Of a DNA stretch of 64,000 nucleotides, positions 10,626 to 19,199 are shown piece after piece. This stretch comes from Ichthyophis bannanicus. Its lineage: Eukaryota > Chordata > Amphibia > Gymnophiona > Ichthyophiidae. Below the pieces are notes generated by a model. That model saw only the letters and a list, made by a program, of their open reading frames with translations, made no database searches and was not told the DNA's origin. A program made the position numbers and the translations under genes. Within the stretch, counting starts at the first letter, position 1; every line of letters starts with the position of its first letter. The stretch spans positions 322,666,297 through 322,730,296 of the forward strand of contig CM066040.1 of NCBI GenBank assembly GCA_033557465.1, in the 5' to 3' direction.

Positions 10626-11564
10626 TCACCAAAGGAGTTTGGACAGAGAGCAGTCCATATAAACACATTCTTCATCTGCAATCATTCCCCCTTCTTCAAC
10701 AAGCATGGGTTCAATATCATGGATTGGCACAGATGAATCTCTCAATGGAGCACTTTCAGGAGAATACTTGTTTCCCTGCTGTCTTTCAAGGTTATAGCTA
10801 GGGCATAGATCAGTGTTCATACCTGAGCTTCCATTGCTGTTAGAGTTCCTCTCTATATAGCCTGGCCAGTATGTAGTCCAGTTCTTATGTCCAGCCTTCC
10901 AATCCAGATCCCTGGACACTGGATCTCTCTTCACATACCTTCTGGCACAGGTCTTAGGGTCCCTTCCACGTGCAGCCATCTCCCTCACAGGTAGCGTCTG
11001 GAGTTTCCTAGCTCTGCAGCACCATTCCTCTGGCTTTCCCCAGTCCAATGGTGTATGCTGGCCCTTGAAATGCCTCCCAGTATACGTACTGCTCTGGACT
11101 CTTCTAGAGCTCTCAAAGGCTTTTCTCTTCCTTCTTCCAAAGGGTTTCTTTCCTTCTCTGTCCGTCCGGTTTGGCTTCTGCTTCTGATGATCCTTCAGAT
11201 GAAACTGATGATCAAGCTCAAGCTGATTCTCAGGATAATGAGGATAATTCTCTGTAGAATAAACTCTACCTTTATTCTGCCTAGATGAGTGCTCCCCTCT
11301 AATACAGCGCAGCTTTGCTGAATCAGGCCCTGCCCTTTGAGATGAGTACTTAGGGATTACCTCATAGCCCTCCTGATTGAACACACGTTTCCCCACTTCA
11401 GCTCCTCTAATGGCTGTTGGAAACCTGGTGCATTCTGGGACTGGTAGTCTTTTATGGGAAAATTCTGTTTTCTTATTTCTACCAGAACTGACAGGTTGCT
11501 TGTTCAGAGTCACTTCACCTTTTCTATTGCTCCTTCCTGAGCTATGATAAGCTTCCTTATCACA
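10626..11564 (-). CDS. LTR-embedded open reading frame (5' LTR copy)
   Basis: About 312 codons are open from the LTR edge to a stop at 10626, in the same frame as the C-terminal part of the integrase ORF in the other LTR. In this 5' copy there is no element start codon at the LTR edge; the open frame continues upstream into flanking CR1-B by chance (to 11591). I count about eight substitutions between the two copies in this part, six of them changing an amino acid, none creating a stop. The product is polar, basic in its middle and acidic near its end (for example PMLVEEGGMIADEECVYMD). No domain, signal peptide or membrane segment is evident. Coding function is unproven. Confidence 0.45.
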   Translation of the reverse strand, partial: CDKEAYHSSGRSNRKGEVTLNKQPVSSGRNKKTEFSHKRLPVPECTRFPTAIRGAEVGKRVFNQEGYEVIPKYSSQRAGPDSAKLRCIRGEHSSRQNKGRVYSTENYPHYPENQLELDHQFHLKDHQKQKPNRTDREGKKPFGRRKRKAFESSRRVQSSTYTGRHFKGQHTPLDWGKPEEWCCRARKLQTLPVREMAARGRDPKTCARRYVKRDPVSRDLDWKAGHKNWTTYWPGYIERNSNSNGSSGMNTDLCPSYNLERQQGNKYSPESAPLRDSSVPIHDIEPMLVEEGGMIADEECVYMDCSLSKLLW

Positions 11565-11841
11565 AGGTGCAGTCTCCAGAATTGCACACAATACTCCAAA
11601 TGAGGTTGCACCAGAGACTCTTATACAGAGGCACTATCACCTCCTTTTTTCTGCTGGCCATTCTTTTCCCTATACACCCAAGCATCCTTCTGGCTTTTGT
11701 CATCGCCTTTTCTACCTGTTTAGCTACTTTAAGATTGTCAGACACAACCACGCCTAGGTCCTGCTCTTCTTTTGTGGACAGAAGTACTTCACCCCGTAGA
11801 CTGTGCCGCTCCCTTGGAATTTTGCAGTCCAAGTGCATGTT

Positions 11842-12645
11842 GGAAGAGATCCTTAAGGAGATCATGGATTGCCCAGTGAATCCGACACTGAAGCAGCTGC
11901 TGCTGAATGAACTAAAGGAAGCTTGGGAGGGATCCCTAGGGCACCTTTTAGCTCTTTGTTTGCAGCAGCCAGGATGGAAGTTGCTTGCTGTTGGAAAAAG
12001 GTATATGTACTAGCCAGGTAGTTGATCATAAAGTGTCTAGATTTTCTGTTCAGAATGAGTGAGATTGCAGCATATAAGAACCATAGTGTGCAGAGATATG
12101 AGAGTGTATGGAGCAGGTATAGTGAGTGAAGGAAAGAGTATTTTGTGACGCATTCAGGGTTTAAGACGATTAGGGGCAGCTGCTGCTGCTTCTATGGAGT
12201 AGGGATTAGAGATGGGGTCTGGAGTGAGTAAGTTAAATGTGGATTATGGGAAGGAGGGGAATGCCTTGCAAGGTGTAACGGTGGGTGGGGAGTGGGATTT
12301 GGGAGAGTGGGAGGGAAGGGGGAGTGAGGGGTTCTGAATCTGTCTTGTTTTGCTTCATTCTGCTTTGTTTTTGGATTAGTGCGAAGGGTTGGTAGCATCC
12401 CATTAGCACTGAAATGTTAGTGGGAAGGGTATTAAAGAGCTAAGGGAGGTCCCGATGGTTGGTTGTGAGATGGGATGCGAGGTTTATGGTCTTTGATGTT
12501 GCTTTATGCTGGCTGTTTATATAGCTTCTGTATTAACAGGCATTGTTTTGATGCATATTGAAAGAGGATTTATGATAAATATATCATATTCAATTCATAC
12601 AATTGGTTTTATGATATATTTATTATTATTTATTATGTTTTTATA
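11842..12645. other. Stretch without recognisable gene
   Basis: The first ~150 bp read like a short open plus frame (LEEILKEIMDCPVNPTL) that I cannot assign. The rest is G-rich (12220-12330) and then AT-rich (12540-12640). No repeat family could be named. Confidence 0.5.
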
Positions 12646-12653
12646 TATGTAGT

Positions 12654-12735
12654 ACACCAGAGTTTCCCCTGAAGAAGTCTATTTCAAAACACGGCCTGTG
12701 TCGGGCAGCATGGTGTTTGAAGTTTATTAAAGTTA
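12654..12735 (+). ncRNA. Degraded hammerhead-ribozyme-like motif
   Basis: The plus strand reads TTTCCCCTGAAGAAG, then AAAACACGGCCTGTGTCGGG, then ATTAAAG. CTGAAGA fits the hammerhead CUGANGA core; ACAC/GTGT can form stem III, followed by C and GGG that can pair with the CCC before the core. The usual GAAA box reads CAAAA and stem II is poor, so it is probably inactive. Such motifs are known in Penelope-like and related retroelements. Positions 12746-13091 show nothing I can assign. Confidence 0.35.
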
Positions 12736-13091
12736 TCCTTCCCTCATACCGCCTTAGTGTAGGAAGGTCATTTCCACGAGGAGAGCTTCTGGAGTCCTTA
12801 TTGTTTTCCCCAGAATTCTTTTGCTTTTTGCAACAGGCCTGGTTCTTCTGGCAAAGAAATTCAAACCCTACAGCTTCTGGGTTCCCTGGGCGCAGTCTCA
12901 TGAGGGACAGGCTGAGAGTGGAAGACCTGTTCGCTTGCCTTCTGTTAAGTGTCCCCAGCGAAGGATGCCCCTGGAGATGAGGATCTCCTGGAATCTGTAC
13001 GAGATTTGGACTATGCTCTGATGTGGCAAAGAAGTATTCTCGCTTTTGGAGAATTGTGAACAGATCGGTGTTATCCACCTGTTCCAGAAGG

Positions 13092-15377
13092 AGTCAGTAC
13101 TACCTTTTAACTTTCAAAAGGGAGACTATGATAAAATGAGGAAAACAGTTAAGAAAAAACTAAAAGGAGCAGTTGCAAAGGTTAAAGACGTACATCAGGC
13201 TTGGCTGTTGTTGAAAAATACTATCTTGGAAGCCCAGACCAGCTGCATTCCACACTTCAAGAAAAGTGGAAGGAAGTCCAAAAAACTGCCAGCATGGTTT
13301 AAAGGTGAGGTCAGAGAGGCTGTTGTTGCCAAAAAAGCATCTTTCAGGAAATGGAAAAAACAGCCAAACGACGAAAACTGGAAACAGCACAAGCACTGGC
13401 AAGTCAAATGCAAGGCATTGATAAGGCAGGCAAAGGGAGAATTTGAGAAGAAGCTTGCTGCGGAAGCAAAAACGCGAAGTAAAGACCTTTTCAAGTACAT
13501 TCGTAGCAAAAAACCTGTGAGAGTCAGTTGGTCCATTAGATGATAAAGGGGTTAAAGGAGCACTAAGAGGCGACAAGGCGATAGCGGAGAGACTGAATGA
13601 ATTCTTTGCTTCAGTCTTTACTGAGGAAGATGTAGGGATGTTACCCATGACTGAAGTGGTATTTAAAGGTGCGAAGGAATTGAAGGAAATATCGATACAT
13701 CGGGAAGATGTATTACAACTATTAGATAAACTGAAGAGTAGCAAATCACCTGGGCCGGATGGTATACATCCAAGGGTGTTGAAAGAACTGAAATATGAGA
13801 TTGCAGACCTGCTATTAGTAATCTGTGAACTATCATTAAAATCATCTCTAATACCTGAAGATTGGAGGATCGCCAATGTAACACCAATTTTTAAAAAAAG
13901 GTTCCAGGGGTGATCCGGGAAACTACAGACCGGTGAGCCTGACATCAGTACCGGGAAAAATGGTAGAAACCATCATAAAGAATAAAATTACTCAGCATGT
14001 AGATAGTCATGACCTAATGGGAGATAGCCAACATGGCTTTAGACAAGGAAGATCTTGTCTTACTAATCTGTTATGTTTTTTGAAGGAGTGAATAATCAGG
14101 TGGACAAAGGTGAGTCGGTTGATATTGTGTATCTGGACTTTCAGAAAGCCTTTGACAAGGTCCCTCATGAGGGACTTTTGGCAAAACTAAAGAGTCATGG
14201 GATAGGAGGCAGTGTACTATTGTGGATCAGGAACTGGTTAAAAGATAGAAAGCAGAGGGTAGGGCTAAATGGCCAAGTTTCCCAATGGAGAAAGGTGAAT
14301 AGTGGGGTACCCCAGGGATCTGTGCTGGGTCCGCTGCTTTTTGACATATTCATAAATGACCTGGAAAGTGGAATAACGAGTGAGGTTATCATATTTGCAG
14401 ATGACACAAAACTATTTAAAGTTGTTAAAACCCAAGAGGATTGTGGAAAATTGCAAGAGGATCTTGATAAATTGGAAGACTGGGCATCAAAATGGCAGAT
14501 GAAATTTAATGTGGACAAGTGCAAGGTTATGCACCTAGGGAAGAACAACCCAAACTATGGTTACACGATGCAAGGTTCCACATTAGGAACCACCACCCAG
14601 GAAAAAGATTTAGGCGTCATTGTGGATACCATGTTAAAACCCTTGGCCCAGTGTGCAGCGGCGGCCAAGAGAGCAAATAGAATGCTAGGTATGATAAGGA
14701 AAGGAATGGAAAATAAAACAAGAGATATTATAATGCCTCTATATCGTTCCATGGTGAGACCGCACCTTGAATATTGTGTGCAATTCTGGTCGCCGTATCT
14801 TAAAAAGGATATAGCGATTTTAGAAAAGGTTCAGAGAAGAGCCACCAAAATGGTAAAGGGGATGGAAGGATACTCCTATGAAGAAAGGCTAAAAAGGTTA
14901 GGGCTCTTTAACCTGGAAAAGAGACGGCTGAGGGGAGATATGATAGAAGTCTATAAATTAATGAATGGAGTGGAACGGGTAAACGTAGATCGATTGTTTA
15001 CCTTATCAGAATATAGAAAGACTAGGGGACATGCAATGAAACTACAGGGTAAACTATTTAAGACTAATAAAAGAAAATATTTTTTCACTCAACGTGTAAT
15101 CAAACTCTGGAATTTGTTACCAGAGGATGTAGTAAAGGCTGTTAATGTAGCTGGGTTTAAAAAAGGTTTGGACAAGTTCCTGGAGGAAAGGTCCATAAAA
15201 CATTATTAAGAAGGGACCCAGGATATCAATGCTTGAACCAATACAAGCATTGTGGAACCTGTGTCCCTTGGGGAAACTGCTAGGTACATATGACCTAGAT
15301 TGGCCACTGTTGGAAACAGAATACTGGGCTTGATGGACCTTGGTCTGACCCAGTATGGCATATCTTATGTTCTTATG
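13092..15377 (+). mobile_element. CR1-A LINE, 5'-truncated, plus strand
   Basis: It begins inside the linker between endonuclease and RT (FNFQKGDYDKMRKTVKKK) and runs to the family tail ending 'atatcttatgttcttatgt'. It is nearly identical along its length to the copy at 61.3-63.6 kb, so both are fairly young. Compared with that copy it has a 2-bp deletion near 13525, a 1-bp shift in the A-run near 13893 and a 1-bp deletion near 14072; these break the ORF into three pieces. Its 3' boundary adjoins a DIRS fragment. Confidence 0.92.
14073..15209 (+). pseudogene. CR1-A reverse transcriptase, C-terminal two thirds
   Basis: This is the longest intact piece of the copy (378 residues). It shows [14 protein letters not shown] (palm aspartate), [14 protein letters not shown], and the catalytic FADDTKLF, followed by the CR1 C-terminal region ([36 protein letters not shown]). 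The enzyme would make cDNA at a nicked target. The N-terminal RT fingers ([17 protein letters not shown]) are in the broken frame at 13638-13913, and the linker at 13092-13543. Frameshifts between the pieces mean the copy cannot make full ORF2 protein. Confidence 0.9.
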
Positions 15378-15962
15378 TAACTGGCGGCTTTAATTGCCCA
15401 GGTCTCATCCACCCTGAGTTTGGCAGATGCTGCAGACATGGAGCAGGAGCCAAAGGTACATCCACTCCTGTAAGGGGTGCGGACATCCACTACTGTCTTC
15501 CCATTCTCGGAGATGATCAAGGATATGATCCGGTTGGAGTGGGACTCCCCCGATTCCCTGCCTAAGGGGTTAAGCATGTTTAAGAAGCTGTACGCTCTCC
15601 CAGAAAAGGACTGTATTGTGTGGTTTGATATTTCCAAGGTGGATGCGTAGGTAACGGCAGTTACTAGATGGATCATCATTCCTGTGGAAGGCAGATCGGC
15701 CTTAAAGGATACTCTGGATTGCAAGGTGGATTCCTATGTGAGAAACAAGTTCGCCACAGTGGCTACTATTCTTCAGTTGGCGACATATGCAGGCCTGACG
15801 TCTTGAGCCCTGCTCCAATGGATTCAGTCGCTTCTGCTGGAGTCCCTCTTTTGGAGTCGGCTACGGCCTTCCTTTCTGATGCCATGTATGATCTTGTCTG
15901 CCTAACAGCCAGGGACAGTGCCATGTCGACAGTGACACCGCTTTGGATTTGGCTCTGACATG
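15378..15962 (+). pseudogene. DIRS-type ORF1 fragment
   Basis: The frame around 15515-15760 gives EWDSPDSLPKGL, then WFDISKVDA, a stop, VTAVTRWIIIPVEGRSALKD, then KVDSYVRNKFATVATILQ. A second frame gives FLSDAMYDLVCLTARD. Both resemble the ORF1 of the DIRS copy at 48.5-49.0 kb (DEWDLPEAGL, VDSAVSAVTKK, SGSAYLIDVQYD). It comes from a different, diverged DIRS lineage and is broken by stops and a frameshift. The role of DIRS ORF1 is gag-like by analogy. Confidence 0.65.
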
Positions 15963-17073
15963 GGGCAAAGAAACATAGAAACATGATGTCAGAAAAAGAC
16001 CACATGGCCTATCTAGTCTGTCCTTCCATATCAACTACAGTAGTCCCTTTTTTACCTTTAGAGATCCTCTGTGTTTGTCCCAAGCTTTTTGTGAATAGAG
16101 ATTCGGTCCTCGTGTCCACCACCTCCATTGGGAGACTATTCCACGCATCTACCACTCTTTCCATAAAGAAATATTTCCACATATTACTCCTGAGTCTATC
16201 CCTTTTCACTCTCACCCTGTGTCCCCTCATAGCAGAGCTTGCTTTCAATTTATGCCACGGAGGTGTTTATTTATTTGGTTTTATATACCGCACTTTTTAT
16301 AATCAGTGCGGTTTACAGAAGAACAACTCATTACAAGGAAAAGGTTAAATTACATGGAACAAGTTACAATGAATAAGTAAACATAAGTTAATGCAATAAC
16401 AGATTACATTAAATATGTGAACAAGAACAACAAAGTGATCGATAATAGATGCCTTTAAGAAGGTGAACTATATACAAGCTGAAGGGATCTGGACATTGTA
16501 TGGAAGACATGAGTTATGGTACATGGTCGAATGAAAGCTGGAATAGATGTGTCTTAATTGCTTTACGGAAAATTGACGGGTCAGTGATGAGACAGATAGG
16601 AGCAGGTAAGGAGTTCTAGAGCAGAGGGGCGAAGAGGGAGAAGGCTCTGTGCCTGGTGAATTGGGAGCCAGCCAGGGCTGGGATGACAAGAGTGTTTACC
16701 ATCTGATGTCAGGCGTCCAATGCAGGAGATCTTCCAGTGAGGATGCAGAGAGATGATGAAGGATTTTAAATGTCATTAGAAGGGCTTTGTGCTTGAGTCG
16801 AATGTTTATTGGAAGCCAGTGTAACTGTACTAGGAGAGGTGATACGTGATCATATCTGGAAGCTCCAAAAATGGTTTGTGCAGCGGTATTCAAGACCATT
16901 TGTAAAGGATGGAGAGCATAGCCGGGTATGCCATGTAGGATGATGTTAGCATAATCGAAGAGAGAAGTGACGAGAGCATGGAAGGCAGTGCGGAAGTCGG
17001 TAGGTTCCAGTAAGGGTCGAAGCTGACGGATGGAACATATTTTGAGATAGACAGCCTTCGTGATATTGCTTAT

Positions 17074-19199
17074 TGTTGTTGTTAAGTGCCGTCGAGTCGG
17101 AGTCGACTCATGGCGACCCTCTGGATAGCTATCCTAAATTGTGTTCGGTCTTCAGTCAGGCGGCTCATTGTTGACAGACTGGTACCCGTAGCTGCTGTTA
17201 TTGTAGCGATCCATCTCATTGCTGGCCTTCCTCTTTTGCGTTGACCTTCTATCTTTCCAAGCATGATGTCTTTCTCTAATGATCTCTCTCTTCGCATGAT
17301 GTGTCCGAAGTATGAAAGTCGAAGTCTTGTCATCTGAGCTTCTAAAGAAAGCTTAGGTTTGATCTCCTCTAGTACCGACTGGTTTGTTCTTCGGGCAGTC
17401 CATGGTATACACAGTATTCGCCGCCAGCACCATAATTCAAAGGCATCAATTTTCTTCCTGTCTGTCTTTTTCACTGTCCAGCTTTCACATCCATATGATG
17501 TTATTGAAAATACCATGGCATGAACAAGTCGAATCTTTGTATGGAGAGAGACATCTCTGCTCTTGAGAATCTTATCTAGGTCTTTCATAGCCATTCTGCC
17601 AAGAGCAATGCGTCGTCTGATTTCTTGACTGCTTGTTGCTTCTTTATTGATAGTTGATCCAAGTAGGTTAAAGTTGTTCACGATTTCAATTTCTTCTCCT
17701 TCAACGATGAACCTGTTGATTATGCCAGTTGTCATGATCTTTGTCTTCTTTACATTAAGGTGCAGGCCCATTTTGAGACTATGTTCTTTGATTGTGAGAA
17801 GCAAATGTTTCAGATCATCTTCACTTTCTGCCAGTAGTGTGGTATCATCAGCATAGCGAAGGTTGTTGATGAGTCTTCCACCAATCTTCACACCTCTGTT
17901 GTCTTCATACAATCCTGCTTCTCTGATGATTTGTTCTGCATATAAATTAAACAGGTAGGGGGAAAGTATGCAGCCTTGTCTTACACCTTTGCTTATTTTA
18001 AACCATTCTGTTTCTCCTTGTTCCGTTCGAACTGTTGCTTCTTGATCAATGTACAGATTGCGCAAGAGAACGATCAGGTGTTCTGGTATACCCATGCTTC
18101 TTAATGTGGCCCAGAGTTTCTCATGGTTTACACAGTCAAAAGCCTTGCTATAGTCGATAAAGCACAAATAGATATCCTTTTGGTATTCTTTAGTCTTTTC
18201 AAGGATCCATCTCACATCCGCAATGATGTCTCTCGTTCCTCGCCCTTTCCTGAACCCTGCTTGCACTTCAGGTAGTTCTTGTTCTAGGTATGGCTGTAGT
18301 CTCTTTTGAATAATCTTCAGTAGAATCTTGCTGGCATGTGGGATCAGAGCGATTGTGCGATAATTTCCACAGTCAGTTGGATCACCTTTCTTTAGTATTG
18401 GTATAAACACAGATCTTTTCCAGTCAGTTGGCCATGATGTTGTCGTCCATATTTCTTGGCAGAGCCTTGTAAGTACGGTAACAGCTGCATCAGATTGCTG
18501 CAATACTTCTATGGGAATGCTATCAATGCCTGGTGCTTTGTTCTTTGATAAGTCTTTCAATGCTGCTTCAACTTCTTCTTTCATCACCAATGGTTCCTGA
18601 TCATAAGGTATCGGTTGAAACGGCTGTTGGTCCACTTGATCTTTATCATATAAAAACTCTGTATATTCCTTCCACCTTTTCTTGATCTTCTCAGCATCAT
18701 TCAACATAGAACCTTGAGCATCTTGTAACATTCCTATTCGAGGCTGGAACTTTTTCTTTAACTCTCGCAGCTTTAGGAAAGCTGATCTTGTTCTTCCTCT
18801 AATAGTTTCTGCTTCTATTTCCTTGCAAGTGTCATTGTAGTACTTTTCCTTGTCCTGTCTAGCTGCACGTTGGAAATCTCTGTTGAGTTCTGCGATTGTC
18901 TTTCTTTCTCCTTTGGCTTTAGCTTCTCTGCGTTTCTGGGCAATTTTCAGAGTTTCTTCCGTCATCCATTTTGGCCGTTTTTGTTTTTCACCTTTTGTAG
19001 AGACTTCTCGCTTTCTTCCAGCACAACCTTCTTGATGTCATTCCATAACTCTTCCGGAGTTCTGTCATTTGTATCTAAAGCAGCAAATCGATTTTGCAGG
19101 CAGTCTTTAAATTCCAGTGGTATATTCTCAAGGTCATATTTTGCTGCATTCATGAGTGGTTTGCTCTTTTTCAACTTTTTCAACTTTTTTCAATCCCAT
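17074..19199 (-). mobile_element. RTE (BovB-like) LINE, 5'-truncated, minus strand
   Basis: It is flanked by an 11-bp target duplication, ATATTGCTTAT, at 17063-17073 and 19200-19210. The 3' end carries a short (GTT)n tail (plus strand) after the 'gacggcacttaacaac'-type end that is common in RTE elements. It holds RT and the C-terminal domain but no endonuclease, so it is 5'-truncated. It sits inside an L2, which sits inside a CR1-B, so it is the youngest of the three. Confidence 0.93.
17082..18965 (-). CDS. RTE-clade reverse transcriptase (endonuclease missing)
   Basis: A 627-residue open frame. Early residues are a charged helical linker (NRDFQRAARQDKEKYYND). RT motifs follow in order: NKAPGIDSIPIEVL, NYRTIALIPHASK, AGFRKGRGTRDII, FIDYSKAFDCVNHEK (catalytic D), KGVRQGCILSPYLFNLYAE, and RYADDTTLLAES (catalytic DD). 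The C-terminus has the RTE signature SYGCESWTVKK, DAFELWCWRRIL and RRKRGRP-like basic tail (GQRKRGRPAMRW). The enzyme would reverse-transcribe RTE RNA and perhaps SINE RNA. A further 73 codons of N-terminal sequence (18962-19183) lie in another frame, so there is one frameshift near 18962. All catalytic RT residues look intact, but without endonuclease the copy is not autonomous. Confidence 0.9.
   Translation of the reverse strand: MTEETLKIAQKRREAKAKGERKTIAELNRDFQRAARQDKEKYYNDTCKEIEAETIRGRTRSAFLKLRELKKKFQPRIGMLQDAQGSMLNDAEKIKKRWKEYTEFLYDKDQVDQQPFQPIPYDQEPLVMKEEVEAALKDLSKNKAPGIDSIPIEVLQQSDAAVTVLTRLCQEIWTTTSWPTDWKRSVFIPILKKGDPTDCGNYRTIALIPHASKILLKIIQKRLQPYLEQELPEVQAGFRKGRGTRDIIADVRWILEKTKEYQKDIYLCFIDYSKAFDCVNHEKLWATLRSMGIPEHLIVLLRNLYIDQEATVRTEQGETEWFKISKGVRQGCILSPYLFNLYAEQIIREAGLYEDNRGVKIGGRLINNLRYADDTTLLAESEDDLKHLLLTIKEHSLKMGLHLNVKKTKIMTTGIINRFIVEGEEIEIVNNFNLLGSTINKEATSSQEIRRRIALGRMAMKDLDKILKSRDVSLHTKIRLVHAMVFSITSYGCESWTVKKTDRKKIDAFELWCWRRILCIPWTARRTNQSVLEEIKPKLSLEAQMTRLRLSYFGHIMRRERSLEKDIMLGKIEGQRKRGRPAMRWIATITAATGTSLSTMSRLTEDRTQFRIAIQRVAMSRLRLDGT

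Larger units (their letters stand above)
5196..11564 (-). mobile_element. Metaviridae (gypsy) LTR retrotransposon lacking RT, minus strand
   Basis: Two direct repeats of about 1.52 kb (5196-6714 and 10045-11564) bound an internal region of about 3.3 kb. Each LTR begins TG and ends CA on the element strand. The 4-bp flanks AGGT (5192-5195 and 11565-11568) are a target duplication, and the host CR1-B is continuous once the element is removed. Element order is 5' LTR, primer-site candidate, gag with CCHC knuckle, protease, integrase, polypurine tract, 3' LTR. No reverse transcriptase or RNase H is present. The integrase resembles that of Gmr1-like elements, a lineage in which integrase precedes RT; a copy that lost RT-RNase H downstream of integrase would give this order, but that is inference. 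Confidence 0.93.
10045..11564 (-). repeat. 5' LTR of the gypsy element
   Basis: Direct-repeat partner of 5196-6714, ending CACA on the plus strand next to the AGGT duplication. It carries the same layout: a long open U3-like frame, then a TATA-like box (10611-10617), then R-U5-like sequence. Differences from the 3' LTR are scattered in coding and non-coding parts. Confidence 0.95.
4710..11841 (-). mobile_element. CR1-B LINE 3' fragment, minus strand, split by the gypsy element
   Basis: The 3' tail starts at 4710 ('atagaaacatagaaacatga', the family B end also seen at 15968 and 57868). The minus strand at 4782-5172 encodes the end of the RT ORF (MESVQRVATKMVSGLHYKTY, then LEERRDRGDMIEMFKYL, then WNSLPVEV). 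The element stops at 5195 and resumes at 11565, where the minus strand gives LSTKEEQDLGVVVSD and MASRKKEVIVPLYKSL. The two parts join exactly at the gypsy target duplication. It is 5'-truncated at about 11841. The retained reading frame is short and broken. Confidence 0.9.

Noticed and set aside
5196..11564. Two separate gypsy insertions in tandem
   Set aside because: The long repeats are the two LTRs of one element: both have TG...CA ends, the flanks share AGGT, and the CR1-B host joins across the whole unit.
10626..11591. LTR open frame as an envelope gene
   Set aside because: No signal peptide, no membrane-spanning segment and no Cys pattern are visible. It is left as an unknown LTR-embedded frame.
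13160..13945. 261-codon minus-strand open frame opposite CR1-A
   Set aside because: It is antisense to the CR1-A linker and RT, which have clear family motifs on the plus strand. The same antisense frame appears at 61415-62098 because the element is repeated.
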